Shown: positions 1 through 8,008 of the stretch, one piece after another | Position numbering within the stretch: position 1 is the stretch's first letter | Layout of the letters: every line of letters starts with the position of its first letter | Assembly: GCA_009777715.1 (NCBI GenBank) | Contig: WRLH01000025.1 | Coordinates: forward strand, 1 to 43,809 | Source: Lachnospiraceae bacterium | Lineage (GTDB): Bacteria > Bacillota > Clostridia > Lachnospirales > Lachnospiraceae | Length of the DNA stretch: 43,809 nt | Direction of reading: 5' to 3' | Notes under the pieces: model-generated | Seen by the model: the letters and a program-made list of their open reading frames with translations, nothing else | Database searches by the model: none | Told to the model about the DNA's origin: nothing | Made by a program: the position numbers and the translations under genes

Positions 1-514
1 AGTAAAGAAAGCCGCTGGAGTTTTGGGCGATCTTTTTAATCCGTTCTTCCGAGGTTGGCGCAATGAGTGAAATTAGCTCAAGCCCAGCCGAATTTAAAGG
101 GGCTAATAGTTCATCACGCTCTTCAAAAGGCAGATCGGGAACGATGATGCCGTCAATTCCGCATTCATTGCAACGTTTGGCAAATTTTTCCATTCCATAT
201 ACAAAAATCGGATTGTAATAAGTCATAAAAAGCAGCGGTATGTTTATATTTGCCCGTACTTTTTTAACCAGGTCAAATAATTTGTCAACCGTACACCCGG
301 CTTTTAATGCGCGTTCGTCGGCAGCTTCGATAACCGGGCCTTCGGCAATCGGGTCAGAAAAGGGAACGCCGATTTCAATAACCCCAGCTCCGGCTTCGGT
401 TAAGGCGTAAAGCAGCTTTTCCGTTGTTTCGATATCCGGGTCGCCCCCGGTGATGAAAGGCATAAAAACCTTGCCTTGGTTAAATGCTTGCTTGATTCGG
501 TTATTATTATTCAT
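1..514 (-). CDS. trpA: Tryptophan synthase alpha subunit (partial, C-terminus outside window)
   Basis: TrpA cleaves indole-3-glycerol phosphate to indole and glyceraldehyde-3-phosphate and channels indole to TrpB in the alpha2beta2 complex. The minus-strand frame starts at 514 ([11 protein letters not shown]) and runs off the window after about 171 residues of a usual 260-270. Visible family features are the [11 protein letters not shown] motif with the loop-2 type acidic residues, the [17 protein letters not shown] segment carrying the catalytic Glu region, and MTYYNP. Its start overlaps the end of trpB by 8 bp, so the two are probably translationally coupled and co-transcribed from the T-box promoter upstream. 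Nothing appears broken in the visible part. Confidence 0.95.
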   Translation of the reverse strand, partial: MNNNNRIKQAFNQGKVFMPFITGGDPDIETTEKLLYALTEAGAGVIEIGVPFSDPIAEGPVIEAADERALKAGCTVDKLFDLVKKVRANINIPLLFMTYYNPIFVYGMEKFAKRCNECGIDGIIVPDLPFEERDELLAPLNSAGLELISLIAPTSEERIKKIAQNSSGFLY

Positions 515-1685
515 TGATTTCGACCCCCTTATATCTGGCAATTGAAGCCACATCTTTGTCGCCGCGTCCTGAAAGCGTGACGACAATTATTTTATTTTTG
601 CCAAGCGTTGGTGCATATTTTTGGGCATAAGCAACAGCATGGGCGCTTTCAATGGCCGGGATAATGCCCTCTGTCCTAGCCAGGTATTCAAATGCTCCCA
701 CCGCCTCATCATCGGTAATGGCCTCATACCTTGCCCGCCCGCTATCATATAAACTAGCGTGTTCCGGCCCGATGCCGGGATAATCAAGCCCGGCGGAAAT
801 TGAATGGACCGGCGCGATTTGCCCGAACTCATCTTGGCAAAAATAAGATTTCATTCCGTGGAAGATTCCGACTGTCCCGTTGGCAAAAGTTGCGGCATTA
901 TCCGGGGTGTCAATGCCCCGTCCCCCGGCCTCGCAGCCGACAAGTTCCACGCTTTTTCCCCCGATAAATTCATAAAAAGAGCCAATCGCGTTGCTCCCGC
1001 CGCCAACACAGGCAATAACTGAATCGGGAAGCCGTCCCTCAATCTTAAAAAGCTGTTCTTTGATTTCCTGCCCGATGACGGCTTGGAAATCGCGGACGAT
1101 GGTGGGGAAAGGGTGCGGGCCCATGACTGAGCCAAGGCAGTAATGGGTATCTTTCATGCGTCCTGCCCATTCCCGCATTGTTGCGCTGACCGCGTCCTTT
1201 AAGGTTTTTGTCCCGGAAGTGACGCGGTTAACCTTTGCGCCTAAGAGTTCCATGCGGTAGACATTTAGGGCTTGCCGCTCCATATCCTCACTGCCCATAA
1301 AGATTTCACATTCCATGCCTAAAAGTGCTGCCGCTGTTGCGGTAGCGACACCGTGCTGGCCAGCCCCGGTTTCGGCAATCATCCGCATTTTGCCCATTTT
1401 GCGGGAAAGTAGTGCTTGCCCTAAGACGTTGTTAATCTTGTGCGAGCCAGTGTGGTTAAGGTCTTCGCGTTTGAGATAGATTTTTGCCCCGCCTAGGTCT
1501 TTGCTCATTTTGTCCGCATAATAAAGGGGTGTTGGTCTTCCGGCATAGTTATGGAGCAGGTCGTGGTATTCTTTAATAAAGGTTGGGTCGCCGCGCCATC
1601 TTTCGTATGCCTGTGCCAGTTCATTGACGGCGTTCATTAGTGTTTCGGGGACGTATTGTCCGCCGTAATTTCCAAATTTTCCCAT
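507..1685 (-). CDS. trpB: Tryptophan synthase beta subunit
   Basis: TrpB is the PLP enzyme that condenses indole with L-serine to give tryptophan. The 392-residue product has the normal length for the TrpB1 family. It starts [14 protein letters not shown], has the PLP lysine at about K83 in GSHKINN, a GAGQHG loop, and the phosphate-binding GGGSN near residue 228. The start is supported by an AAGGAGGG ribosome site 7 bp upstream. It is the first gene after the Trp T-box, and trpA follows with an 8-bp overlap. Other trp genes (E, G, D, C, F) are not between the leader and trpB, so they must lie elsewhere or be absent. Confidence 0.97.
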   Translation of the reverse strand: MGKFGNYGGQYVPETLMNAVNELAQAYERWRGDPTFIKEYHDLLHNYAGRPTPLYYADKMSKDLGGAKIYLKREDLNHTGSHKINNVLGQALLSRKMGKMRMIAETGAGQHGVATATAAALLGMECEIFMGSEDMERQALNVYRMELLGAKVNRVTSGTKTLKDAVSATMREWAGRMKDTHYCLGSVMGPHPFPTIVRDFQAVIGQEIKEQLFKIEGRLPDSVIACVGGGSNAIGSFYEFIGGKSVELVGCEAGGRGIDTPDNAATFANGTVGIFHGMKSYFCQDEFGQIAPVHSISAGLDYPGIGPEHASLYDSGRARYEAITDDEAVGAFEYLARTEGIIPAIESAHAVAYAQKYAPTLGKNKIIVVTLSGRGDKDVASIARYKGVEINE

Positions 1686-1715
1686 TTTGCCCTCCTTAGA
1701 AAATTAGGTTTGCTT

Positions 1716-1845
1716 GATTAATACCGATTAATACCAATTAATCCTAAATAATACTGATTAATACTAAATAATACTAAATAATACCGATTAATACCGATTA
1801 ATACCGATTAATACTGATTAATACTAAATGATACTAAATAATACT
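1716..1845. repeat. 10-bp tandem repeat, about 13 copies
   Basis: Exactly 10-bp periodic array with consensus near GATTAATACC/AAATAATACT, about 13 units. It lies in the transcribed stretch between the T-box terminator and trpB. No coding potential is evident. The 10-bp period matches a helical turn. Confidence 0.9.
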
Positions 1846-1980
1846 ACGTAAGCATGACTTACTACGTAAGTCAGAAAATAATCTCTGCGTTGCTGTGCCC
1901 TAATGAGTGTAAAATATAAGTGTTCATTTGGGTAGAAGGCGGGCAAGGCAACTGCGAGAAACATTTTCTTCCTTACTCAC
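1845..1980. repeat. Dispersed repeat module A, copy 1
   Basis: This stretch matches 35451-35568 and 43526-43644 almost base for base. It runs from GTAAGTCAGAAAATAATCTC through GTTGCTGTGCCCTAATGAG to GGCGGGCAAGGCAACTGCG and ends in CTTCCTTACTCAC. The other two copies sit next to repeat module B in the same orientation; this copy runs into the 43-51-bp tandem array. It may be a non-autonomous or structural intergenic repeat; no protein is supported. Confidence 0.85.
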
Positions 1981-2262
1981 TTTTTGGCGTAACCTAATAG
2001 GAAACATTCTCTTTCTTACTCACTTTTTGGCGTAACCTAGTAGGAAACATTCTCTTCCTTACTCACTTTTTGACTTCCTGCTGTAACTAATAGGAAACAT
2101 TTTCTTCCTTACTCACTTTTTGGCTTCCTGCTGTAACTATTAGGAAACATTTTCTTCCTTACTCACTTTTTGGCTTTCTGCTGTAACTAATAGGAAACAT
2201 TTTTCTTCCTTGCTTACCTTTTGGCGTAACCTAATAGGAAGCATTCTCTTTCTTACTCAATT
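1956..2262. repeat. 43-51-bp tandem repeat derived from the end of module A, about 7 copies
   Basis: Units read GGAAACATTYTCTTYCTTACTCAC followed by TTTTTGGCGTAACCTAATA or the longer TTTTTGGCTTCCTGCTGTAACTAATA. About seven copies lie head to tail, with two length classes interspersed. The first unit is the last part of module A, so the array seems to be an expansion of that end. It lies within the trp leader transcript. Confidence 0.88.
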
Positions 2263-2271
2263 TACCAACAT

Positions 2272-2307
2272 AAAAAATCCCTGACAGAGCTTCTGCTCTA
2301 TCAGGGA
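2272..2307 (-). terminator. Rho-independent terminator of the T-box leader
   Basis: Minus-strand hairpin with arms TCCCTGATAGAGC and GCTCTGTCAGGGA and a short AGAA loop, followed by TTTTTT (2277-2272). It competes with the antiterminator at 2320-2334. Confidence 0.93.
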
Positions 2308-2538
2308 CGAATAATTTATCCGCGGTGCCACCCTGTTTCACGGTTTTCCGTGCGCTTAACGGAGTACTAATATACTCCTGACAACTAACGTATGCCAACA
2401 CGTCATGGAATACTCGGCATAAAATACGCCTTTGACCATGCCCTCAGCGGTCCATTTGACAAATTGCGTTGTACGGGGCTCTCACCTTTCCCCGCTCTCT
2501 GTGACTGCACATCTGCCTTTATCTCCGCTTCAACGGTT
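2272..2538 (-). promoter_or_regulatory. T-box riboswitch, tryptophan specifier, upstream of trpBA
   Basis: On the minus strand the leader contains the T-box antiterminator core AGGGTGGCACCGCGG (2334-2320), followed by a strong terminator. In the Stem I region an AGAGAGCGGGG...GGTGAGAGCCCC element forms the distal stem. The specifier strand reads AAA-UGG-ACCGCUGAG, placing a UGG Trp codon at 2454-2452 just before the conserved ACC. A GGAGTA...TACTCC stem III sits between. By the known T-box mechanism, uncharged tRNA-Trp binds the UGG specifier and the antiterminator bulge and lets transcription enter trpBA. The specifier fits the downstream genes, which supports the call. Confidence 0.95.
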
Positions 2539-2544
2539 TATGCC

Positions 2545-2573
2545 AGTATACAGCTCATGTTTTGGTTTGTCAA
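2545..2573 (-). promoter_or_regulatory. Sigma-A-type promoter of the trp T-box transcript
   Basis: The -35 TTGACA (2573-2568) and -10 TATACT (2550-2545) are separated by exactly 17 bp on the minus strand, directly upstream of T-box Stem I. The transcript should begin near 2538. Confidence 0.9.
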
Positions 2574-2589
2574 GCGTTTTTTTGCGATT

Positions 2590-2768
2590 CGGGAGATTGC
2601 GGCTCGGAGTTCTATTCCGCGTACGCGAGAGCTGTCGATTCAACGTCCGACACGCTTTCGCTCCGAGAGAAATGTTGCGTTACATAATGCGGTAAAGTAC
2701 ACCGCATAAGTAACGACATTTCTCAAGGGTCGGTCTTTTGAACCGCACTCTCGCTTTCGCGACCTACG
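2590..2768 (-). repeat. Dispersed repeat module B, copy 1 (inverted), with long hairpin at 2667-2724
   Basis: The reverse complement of this stretch matches 35600-35730 and 43700-43809. The core is a three-part hairpin with arms GAGAAATG/CATTTCTC, GTTAC/GTAAC and TGCGGT/ACCGCA. The outer arms differ from the other copies (GAGAAGCG/CGCTTCTC) by two changes that preserve pairing. The repeat sits just upstream of the trp promoter. Confidence 0.85.
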
Positions 2769-2770
2769 TC

Positions 2771-2792
2771 ATTGCGGCCTTAGAGCCGCAAT
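2771..2792. repeat. REP-like palindrome, copy 1
   Basis: ATTGCGGC-CTTAGA-GCCGCAAT, 8-bp perfect arms, preceded by GTC and followed by CTCC. It is related to the palindromes at 35314-35334, 35833-35853 and 43440-43460. Confidence 0.75.
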
Positions 2793-2800
2793 CTCCACAC

Positions 2801-3859
2801 TCACCGCCTTGCATACTTCCTAAAAATATCATCATAATAAAGCGCATTGTCCACAGGCGTGTTGGGCGGAATATGATTGCCAACCGCCATAATGAAGCCG
2901 GGACACTTCTTCCCAATGTCCATGCAACGCCTTACTTCCATTTCAATATCTTCCTTTCTGCCCCTCAATAACACATTAGTATCAGCATTACCGACAAAAG
3001 CATGGGTCTTGCCGTATTTTTCCGCGATATAAGCCATGTCGGTGCTTGGCTCAAGGACAAACCCATTAACATTGCAGCCAGCAATATCATCAATAAATTC
3101 CGTAAAATTGCCATCGGAAGTAAATAAAATCGTTTTTTTCGCGTCATTAAGCGGCGCAAAAAGCTTTTTATAATTAGGAAAAATATAACGCCGATAAAAA
3201 TCAGGGTGGAGGAATGCGCCGTTGCTCCAGACAATATCATCATGAATCATGACAACCTTTGCTTCACTATTGGCAAGGGCCTCAAAATATTGAAAAATCC
3301 AGTCGCAATAGCGTCCGACGAACGCCCCAAAGGAATCGCGGTCAATGGCAGCAGCGGAAAGCAAGATGTTCCAGCCAAGCAGCTCAATCAGCCCGGACAT
3401 ACAGCTTACATAAATGCCTGTCATTGGGACGGCATCTGGCCACAGACGCAGTTGGTTTTGATAATCAAGATTGTATTCGGCGGTTAAAAGATTGATATCT
3501 TTTTTACCATATGCTTCGAACATATCATAATCATAAACATCTTCGGGGTCATCAAACAATTTCCCGGTTTCAGCAGAATAATCCGAACCGCTTTCATTAT
3601 AAGACGCATGGCCCATCTTGGTGTATTTGTCCCCAAAAATATGATTATGCGTTAAAATATTCCAGTACATTCCATAATCCCACGCCTTTACAAAAGCAGA
3701 TTTCGCATTTTCCCTGATTAAAAGGGAATCATTGTCGCCCGCCGCATTTCCGGTGACGGCCTTTACCAGCTCCCAGTGAAATTCCGCGGAATACTCTGTC
3801 CGCGGGACAGTATCAGGCATTTTAAGATTGATTGCTTCCAAGCCTTTTTGATATGACAT
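2801..3859 (-). CDS. Uroporphyrinogen decarboxylase (URO-D) superfamily protein
   Basis: The 352-residue protein has the URO-D/methylcobamide:CoM methyltransferase (MtaA-like) barrel pattern: an HDDIVWSNGAFLHPDFYRR segment, a TILFTSDGNF strand where family members have the metal-site motif, and a C-terminal GNHIPPNTPVDNALYYDDIF that resembles the end of the barrel. At the zinc-site position it has TSDG rather than HxC, so a classical zinc site is not obvious. An AGAAAGG ribosome site precedes the ATG. The start lies 17 bp downstream of the reconstructed original stop codon of the AraC gene now at 30628, so it was probably the second gene of an araC-uroD operon before the element inserted. It now lacks an evident promoter. 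It is a divergent paralogue of the genes at 33170 and 34319. Substrate unknown. Confidence 0.85.
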   Translation of the reverse strand: MSYQKGLEAINLKMPDTVPRTEYSAEFHWELVKAVTGNAAGDNDSLLIRENAKSAFVKAWDYGMYWNILTHNHIFGDKYTKMGHASYNESGSDYSAETGKLFDDPEDVYDYDMFEAYGKKDINLLTAEYNLDYQNQLRLWPDAVPMTGIYVSCMSGLIELLGWNILLSAAAIDRDSFGAFVGRYCDWIFQYFEALANSEAKVVMIHDDIVWSNGAFLHPDFYRRYIFPNYKKLFAPLNDAKKTILFTSDGNFTEFIDDIAGCNVNGFVLEPSTDMAYIAEKYGKTHAFVGNADTNVLLRGRKEDIEMEVRRCMDIGKKCPGFIMAVGNHIPPNTPVDNALYYDDIFRKYARR

Positions 3860-3912
3860 TTTATAACCGTGCCTTTCTATTTTAGTAACGTGCTTTCAAT
3901 TGCGGCTTTCTT

Positions 3913-3927
3913 TAAAAGACGCAAGGT
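3913..3927. repeat. Left 15-bp direct repeat flanking the conjugative element (target duplication / attL core)
   Basis: TAAAAGACGCAAGGT, identical to 30664-30678. On the minus strand it encodes TLRLL of the AraC C-terminus. It abuts the left terminal inverted repeat. Confidence 0.88.
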
Positions 3928-3953
3928 TGTGAATTTTCCCCACCAGTGCGACA
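3928..3953. repeat. Left terminal inverted repeat of the conjugative element
   Basis: GTGAATT-T-TC-C-C-C-ACCA-G-TGCGACA (3929-3953) matches the reverse complement of 30638-30662 at 21 of 25 positions; the outermost base 3928 differs. The seven outer and seven inner bases are identical in both ends. Confidence 0.85.
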
Positions 3954-3982
3954 GAGATAAAAAAGCTCTGCCGCACTTTTTT
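3946..3982 (+). terminator. Terminator hairpin at the left end of the element
   Basis: Stem GTGCGaCAGAG / CTCTGcCGCAC with a single mismatch, then TTTTTT on the plus strand. Its 5' arm overlaps the inner end of the left terminal inverted repeat. It would stop transcription entering from outside or, in a circular form, transcription crossing the joined ends from the right-end promoter. Confidence 0.8.
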
Positions 3983-4083
3983 ATTTGCGACAAGGAAAAA
4001 GAATTGTTGGTAAACCAAAGCCGTTTCCGCGGAAAATGTTCACAAAAAGTTCACATTTGAAGCATGAACAGAAAGGAACGAAA

Positions 4084-4272
4084 ATGAGCAAATCAAGATA
4101 TCTATCCTATGAAGACCGGAAGAACATTGAAATAATGCTGTCCAGAGGTATACCAATTGCCGAAATAGCTAATTTCCTTAAACGACATCGCCAGACCATA
4201 TATAGGGAAATAGAGCGTTGTCCAAAAGGGAATTATAGTGCTGATGAAGCGCAAAAAACACTCATGAATTAA
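4084..4272 (+). pseudogene. IS30-type transposase N-terminal fragment (HTH_38 domain)
   Basis: A GAAAGGAACG ribosome site precedes the ATG at 4084. The 62 residues form an IS30-family N-terminal helix-turn-helix: YLSYEDRKNIEIML, then IAEIANFLKRHRQTIYREIER, then NYSADEAQK. The frame stops after QKTLMN. In the -1 frame, reached across the CAAAAAAC run near 4261, the sequence continues AQKNTHELNKRRNCRKQKN, which looks like the normal IS30 continuation, and then stops. It is therefore most simply a frameshifted and truncated transposase remnant. Alternatives are a retained stand-alone DNA-binding protein or a programmed frameshift. It is not a copy of the intact transposase at 29346, being only distantly similar. 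Confidence 0.75.
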
Positions 4273-4336
4273 ACAAGCGCCGGAATTGCCGGAAGCAGAA
4301 AAATATGCAGATATAAATGAGAGCTCAATATATAGA

Positions 4337-4441
4337 ATGATACCTATTTTATGTATCGGTCTCATCATTTGTGCCATTGGTTTTATCATAGTCGAAGCTC
4401 TATTATGGCTAAAAAATAATTTATCCGGAGGGAAAAAATGA
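4337..4441 (+). CDS. Possible 34-residue membrane peptide
   Basis: A short frame MIPILCIGLIICAIGFIIVE... has one strongly hydrophobic segment followed by LLWLKNN. Its TGA stop overlaps the parA start as ATGA, a typical coupling geometry. The frame is also open upstream of the ATG to about 4268, with no clear start. No good ribosome site is seen, so it may be a remnant. Confidence 0.35.
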   Translation: MIPILCIGLIICAIGFIIVEALLWLKNNLSGGKK

Positions 4442-5220
4442 GCAAAGTAATCGTAATAGCAAACCAAAAAGGCGGAGTTGGCAAAACCACAACCTGCATT
4501 AACCTAGGCGCTGGATTGGTACTGGAAGGGAAACGGGTTCTTCTAATCGATGCCGACCCTCAAGGGAGCCTCACATCCAGCTGCGGTTTTAAACCTGACT
4601 CGCTAAAACCCACTTTATCGGACATTCTGGTGAATATTCTGAATGATTATGGCGTCGAGCCGCCAGACGGCATTATCCGCCATGATGAGGGATTCGATTT
4701 AATGCCTGGGAATATCAAACTTGCTGACCTAGAATTTACCTTAGTTAATGAAATGAGCCGCGAGCTGTTTTTGAAGCATTACATAGACATTGTCCGGGAC
4801 GGATACGACTTTATCCTCATCGACAGCTCGCCGTCGCTTGCAATGCTGACGGTAAATGCGCTTACGGCTGCCGACAGCGTTTTAATCCCGGTGCAAGCTT
4901 CATTCCTGCCGACAGACGGTTTGCAGCAGCTCCTAAAGACAATCGGCCGTGTCCGGGCCAAACTTAACCGCCAACTGCTGATCGAGGGCATTTTATTTAC
5001 AATGACAGACAGCCGGACAAATTTAAGCCGGGAAATTGTCGATCTTGTTACTGGTGCATATAAAAACAACCTGCACTTTTTCAGCATCGGCATACCGTAT
5101 GCGGTCCAAGCCGCCAGGGCCCCCGCTTTCGGGAAAAGCGTCATCGGACATGATCCCAAATCTAAAGCCGCTCATTATTACAGGCTTCTGGCGATGGAAA
5201 TTGCCGGAATTGTTGCATAG
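4438..5220 (+). CDS. parA: ParA-family partition ATPase
   Basis: This 260-residue MinD/ParA-type ATPase has the deviant Walker A KGGVGKTT at residues 11-18, the LLIDADPQGSLT motif near 36-48, and FILIDSSPSLAMLT as Walker B. ParA proteins bind DNA nonspecifically as ATP dimers and position plasmids or excised elements through a ParB partner. The start is supported by a GGAGGG site 7 bp upstream. It is the first clear gene of the plus-strand block and is followed by the ParB-like gene at 5278. Such pairs are usual near the ends of Tn1549-like elements, where they are thought to stabilise the circular form. Confidence 0.93.
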   Translation: MSKVIVIANQKGGVGKTTTCINLGAGLVLEGKRVLLIDADPQGSLTSSCGFKPDSLKPTLSDILVNILNDYGVEPPDGIIRHDEGFDLMPGNIKLADLEFTLVNEMSRELFLKHYIDIVRDGYDFILIDSSPSLAMLTVNALTAADSVLIPVQASFLPTDGLQQLLKTIGRVRAKLNRQLLIEGILFTMTDSRTNLSREIVDLVTGAYKNNLHFFSIGIPYAVQAARAPAFGKSVIGHDPKSKAAHYYRLLAMEIAGIVA

Positions 5221-5277
5221 GAAAAATACAGATAACGTGTAAGCATAAACTATAATAAAACAAGCAGAGGTCAGCCA

Positions 5278-6102
5278 ATGGGCAACAATAAAAGTAAACT
5301 TAATCTTGCCGGAGGTATAAAATTAACGGATTATGATCAGCTGATGAGCCTTAGCTCCATTGAAAGCAATAATAATCCAAGGCTAAGCGAAAGTGTATTA
5401 ATCATCGACAACTTTTCCGGCAACCTGGGCATGATAAAAAAACTTATCCTGGCGACCGCGCGGAATTACTGCGCCATCGGCTACTATCTTAAGCAGATCC
5501 GCGATACCGGGCAATACAGACAGGCAGGGTATAAAGACATCTGGGAAATGGCAAAAGCGGAATTGGGGTTTTCCGAATCAGCGACTTCACGGCATATCAA
5601 TATCAATGATGAGTTTTCCATTGATGGGAACAGCCTGGAGCTTGCAGACAAGTATAAATCATTCGGGAAAAGCCATTTACAGGAGATGCTGGCGCTTCCC
5701 GATGAAATCCGTGCCGATGTCCGCCCGGATATGACTGTCAAGGAAATCCGCAAGTTAAAACCAGCGAAAAATGATGAGCCTCTCCCGGTATCCAGCACCG
5801 CGGTTGAACTCACCCCTGTGGGGGATCAGCTGCCAGGGCAGATGGATGCCAATGATTTTTTTGATGCCAATGGTGATTTCAGCGGCTTTGGCGAGACGAG
5901 CCTTGATGCTTGTCCCGGCTTGTCTGCGGAAGAAATACAAGGCTTAAATGATTTCATTGCCCAGAACCGCCCTGTTTTTAAGGAAATGGCCGAGGACTGG
6001 AAGAAAAAAGATCCCCGGACTTACTATAAAAAGCATATGGCGCTTAGGGCTTGCGGATTCATGCTTTCACACTTCACAGGTAAGCTACATGACCAAGAAT
6101 AG
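5278..6102 (+). CDS. ParB-like / DUF3102-like DNA-binding partner of ParA
   Basis: This 274-residue protein has a central segment typical of the second gene in Tn1549-like partition blocks. It shows ARNYCAIGYYLKQIRDTGQY, then YKDIWEMAKAELGFSESATSRHI (a helix-turn-helix-like stretch), then a YKSFGKSHLQEMLALPDE motif and DMTVKEIRKLK. The N-terminal 45 residues are low in complexity, and the C-terminal 100 residues are acidic with a final helix. An AGAGGT site lies upstream of the ATG. The probable role is binding a partition site or regulating the parA block; the exact family name is uncertain. It follows parA after 57 bp. Confidence 0.7.
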   Translation: MGNNKSKLNLAGGIKLTDYDQLMSLSSIESNNNPRLSESVLIIDNFSGNLGMIKKLILATARNYCAIGYYLKQIRDTGQYRQAGYKDIWEMAKAELGFSESATSRHININDEFSIDGNSLELADKYKSFGKSHLQEMLALPDEIRADVRPDMTVKEIRKLKPAKNDEPLPVSSTAVELTPVGDQLPGQMDANDFFDANGDFSGFGETSLDACPGLSAEEIQGLNDFIAQNRPVFKEMAEDWKKKDPRTYYKKHMALRACGFMLSHFTGKLHDQE

Positions 6103-6117
6103 AGAGGTGCTTTAAAA

Positions 6118-6378
6118 ATGAACGAAACGAATAACTTAATCCTCGACCTCACCTTTTATGAAACACTCACCTATAACTTAACACCCCTCTCTTATTTTGT
6201 AGTTTTAGGCTTGTCTTTAGAAGCATTAAATTCATTATCGATAGGGGATTATAAGAGAGGGTTTATATTGGCTGGGGCTGTCATTATCATGCTGATTCTG
6301 ATGGCACAAGGCAATTATCTGCTTCCTATAGGCTTATTTCTGGTAGTGGCCGGGGTATTTTTATTCATGGAAATTTGA
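6118..6378 (+). CDS. Small membrane protein, unknown function
   Basis: The 86-residue product has three likely membrane segments: LSYFVVLGLSLEAL, GFILAGAVIIMLILMA and LLPIGLFLVVAGVFLFMEI. An AGAGAGGTG ribosome site precedes the ATG, and the gene starts 15 bp after the ParB-like gene, so it is probably in the same operon. No family was recognised. Small multi-span proteins of this type are common accessory genes in conjugative elements, but no role can be assigned. Confidence 0.6.
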   Translation: MNETNNLILDLTFYETLTYNLTPLSYFVVLGLSLEALNSLSIGDYKRGFILAGAVIIMLILMAQGNYLLPIGLFLVVAGVFLFMEI

Positions 6379-6454
6379 AGCAGTCTTTATTTTGAATGTG
6401 CTTCGTGAAAGATGATTAAACTATATTGACATTGTAGTACAAAAGGAGACATTT

Positions 6455-7084
6455 ATGGAGGAATTTGAAATGGAGCTTAATAAAATGGACAAGCCCGCCT
6501 TGCAAGCATCAATCGGAAAAGCCATTACTGAACGCTCGGAGATGCTCCGCCTAAAGGAGCAAATCAATAATGCCGAAAATAATCTTCAAATGACCGAGCG
6601 TGACCTTTTTATGATCCCTGCTGTGATAATTATTTTGCTGCCAATGGCGGTCCTGACTGCGCTATCAGTTAAGTACTTTTTTTGCCCATGCCAGGCATTT
6701 TGGGTTTCACCTGTAATATATGCAAATTGCATAGATGGAATGTCCGGAATAGATTATTTAACATATTTCGTCATCTTCGGTTCGTCATTTTCTGTAGTAG
6801 CGTTAATAACATCTAAGATATTCAAGCTTATCCAGTTGCCCGCCAGCACAAAGAGAAAAAAGAATATTGAAAACGCAGTGAATATTTACAATGGATATGT
6901 TTGCTCCATGTCTGATTCAACTCTTTTCTTATTAAATGAAGGTTATGGCGGACACCTCCAAAAGCTTAAGCTAATATCTGCCCAAGCTGACGTGGATAAT
7001 TGGAGAGAGCTGGAACATCAGTATACGATGGAATGCAATGCGGACAACTTGCGTTCACGTTATTTGACCCGACTGCAAAGCTAA
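6455..7084 (+). CDS. Membrane protein with flanking coiled-coil segments, unknown function
   Basis: The product is 209 residues with an AAAGGAG ribosome site 7 bp before the ATG. Residues 1-50 are charged and helical (KDKAL/ERSEMLRLKEQINNAENNLQMTERD-type pattern). Two hydrophobic segments follow, about 52-73 (FMIPAVIIILLPMAVLTALSV) and 100-125 (LTYFVIFGSSFSVVALITSKIF). A second cytoplasmic helical domain ends the protein. No conserved catalytic motif is visible. It sits between the partition block and the winged-helix gene at 7112, with short gaps, and is probably co-transcribed. Confidence 0.6.
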   Translation: MEEFEMELNKMDKPALQASIGKAITERSEMLRLKEQINNAENNLQMTERDLFMIPAVIIILLPMAVLTALSVKYFFCPCQAFWVSPVIYANCIDGMSGIDYLTYFVIFGSSFSVVALITSKIFKLIQLPASTKRKKNIENAVNIYNGYVCSMSDSTLFLLNEGYGGHLQKLKLISAQADVDNWRELEHQYTMECNADNLRSRYLTRLQS

Positions 7085-7111
7085 ATCTATATATTAATAA
7101 AGGAGACCCAC

Positions 7112-8008
7112 GTGCAGAAAATATTCAAGCCAGTACTTGAAAAAATGATTAAGGAAAAAATCAGCGGCCGCGAGCTCAAGCTGCTTTTGCACATAGCCCG
7201 TTACCAGGATGATCACGGCACGGTCACTGGCGTTAATTATGATGCGGCCAGCAAGGCGGCCGGCATCTGCCGCCAGAGCTTTTACGATGCCCGTGACGGG
7301 CTTGTGAAAAAAGGCATAATTATAGTTGCCAGCAGCCATTATGGCGACTGCGACATTACCATCTTGGGCAACGAAGATCTTTATGCTGCCGGGCCTGCTG
7401 ATGGGACGGCAAAGCCCTCTTACTTAAGCCTTCATCACCCCATGTTCAAGAGCGCCGGGTTCGGGTCAATGAAAGTCAGGGCGAAGCTCATCGCGATGAT
7501 GTTCATCATTTATGCCGGGGCTAATGACAAGAAAAGCAAAGAAGGGTCAAAGGGGCATTATAAGATAAAGCCGCAGAAATTCTTTGAGCAGTACGGCGAG
7601 CTGCTTGACGTCAAGATGGGGACGCTCCGCCAGTACTTGACCGAGCTTAGGCGCTTTTTCTCTATTTACATAAAAAATGCCGTATATTACATCATGCCGA
7701 AAGTAAATGCTTTCGCCAGCAGCAAAACGAAGTCCTTTGGCAGCCAGTCGGATTCCGATTTATTCATTTCAAATTTAATCAGCGTTGCGTTGAGGCGGCG
7801 GCCGATGCTTAGGCGCAAGTATTCGCCGTCATACATCAAGAAAGTGGAAGAAGAAGTCAAGCCGTTCTTATGCGGGCATCTGCGCAAGCCCAAAATAGCC
7901 GAGCATTTCTTGAGGGCATTCAATCTAAGCACCCAAGACGGCAACATGAGCGTCCCATACATCAACAAACTGTTCCAAAAAGAGCTGGCAGGGCTGGCGG
8001 GACAATAG
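7112..8008 (+). CDS. Winged-helix DNA-binding protein, possible replication initiator or regulator
   Basis: The start is GTG at 7112, supported by an AAAGGAG site 7 bp upstream; no ATG fits as well. The 298-residue protein begins with a helix-turn-helix/winged-helix unit: SGRELKLLLHIARYQDDHG, then NYDAASKAAGICRQSFYDARDGLVKKGII, a pattern seen in plasmid RepA-like and replication-related proteins. The rest is basic (for example RRRPMLRRKYSPSYIKK), consistent with DNA binding. It is the last gene before convergent terminators and an intergenic stretch with repeated TTCCAA boxes, the sort of place where an origin could lie. The initiator role is inference; a transcription regulator is equally possible. 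Confidence 0.6.
   Translation: MQKIFKPVLEKMIKEKISGRELKLLLHIARYQDDHGTVTGVNYDAASKAAGICRQSFYDARDGLVKKGIIIVASSHYGDCDITILGNEDLYAAGPADGTAKPSYLSLHHPMFKSAGFGSMKVRAKLIAMMFIIYAGANDKKSKEGSKGHYKIKPQKFFEQYGELLDVKMGTLRQYLTELRRFFSIYIKNAVYYIMPKVNAFASSKTKSFGSQSDSDLFISNLISVALRRRPMLRRKYSPSYIKKVEEEVKPFLCGHLRKPKIAEHFLRAFNLSTQDGNMSVPYINKLFQKELAGLAGQ

Noticed and set aside
1716-2262. Tandem arrays resembling a CRISPR array
   Set aside because: Repeats are directly adjacent without unique spacers, and no cas genes are present. The same applies to 35374-35450 and 37405-37500.
2392-2709. Plus-strand open frames across the trp leader
   Set aside because: They lie over the T-box and module B repeat on the other strand; no ribosome site and no family pattern.
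3913-3927. tRNA 3' end as the integration site
   Set aside because: No tRNA structure is present; the repeat is coding sequence of the AraC-type gene.
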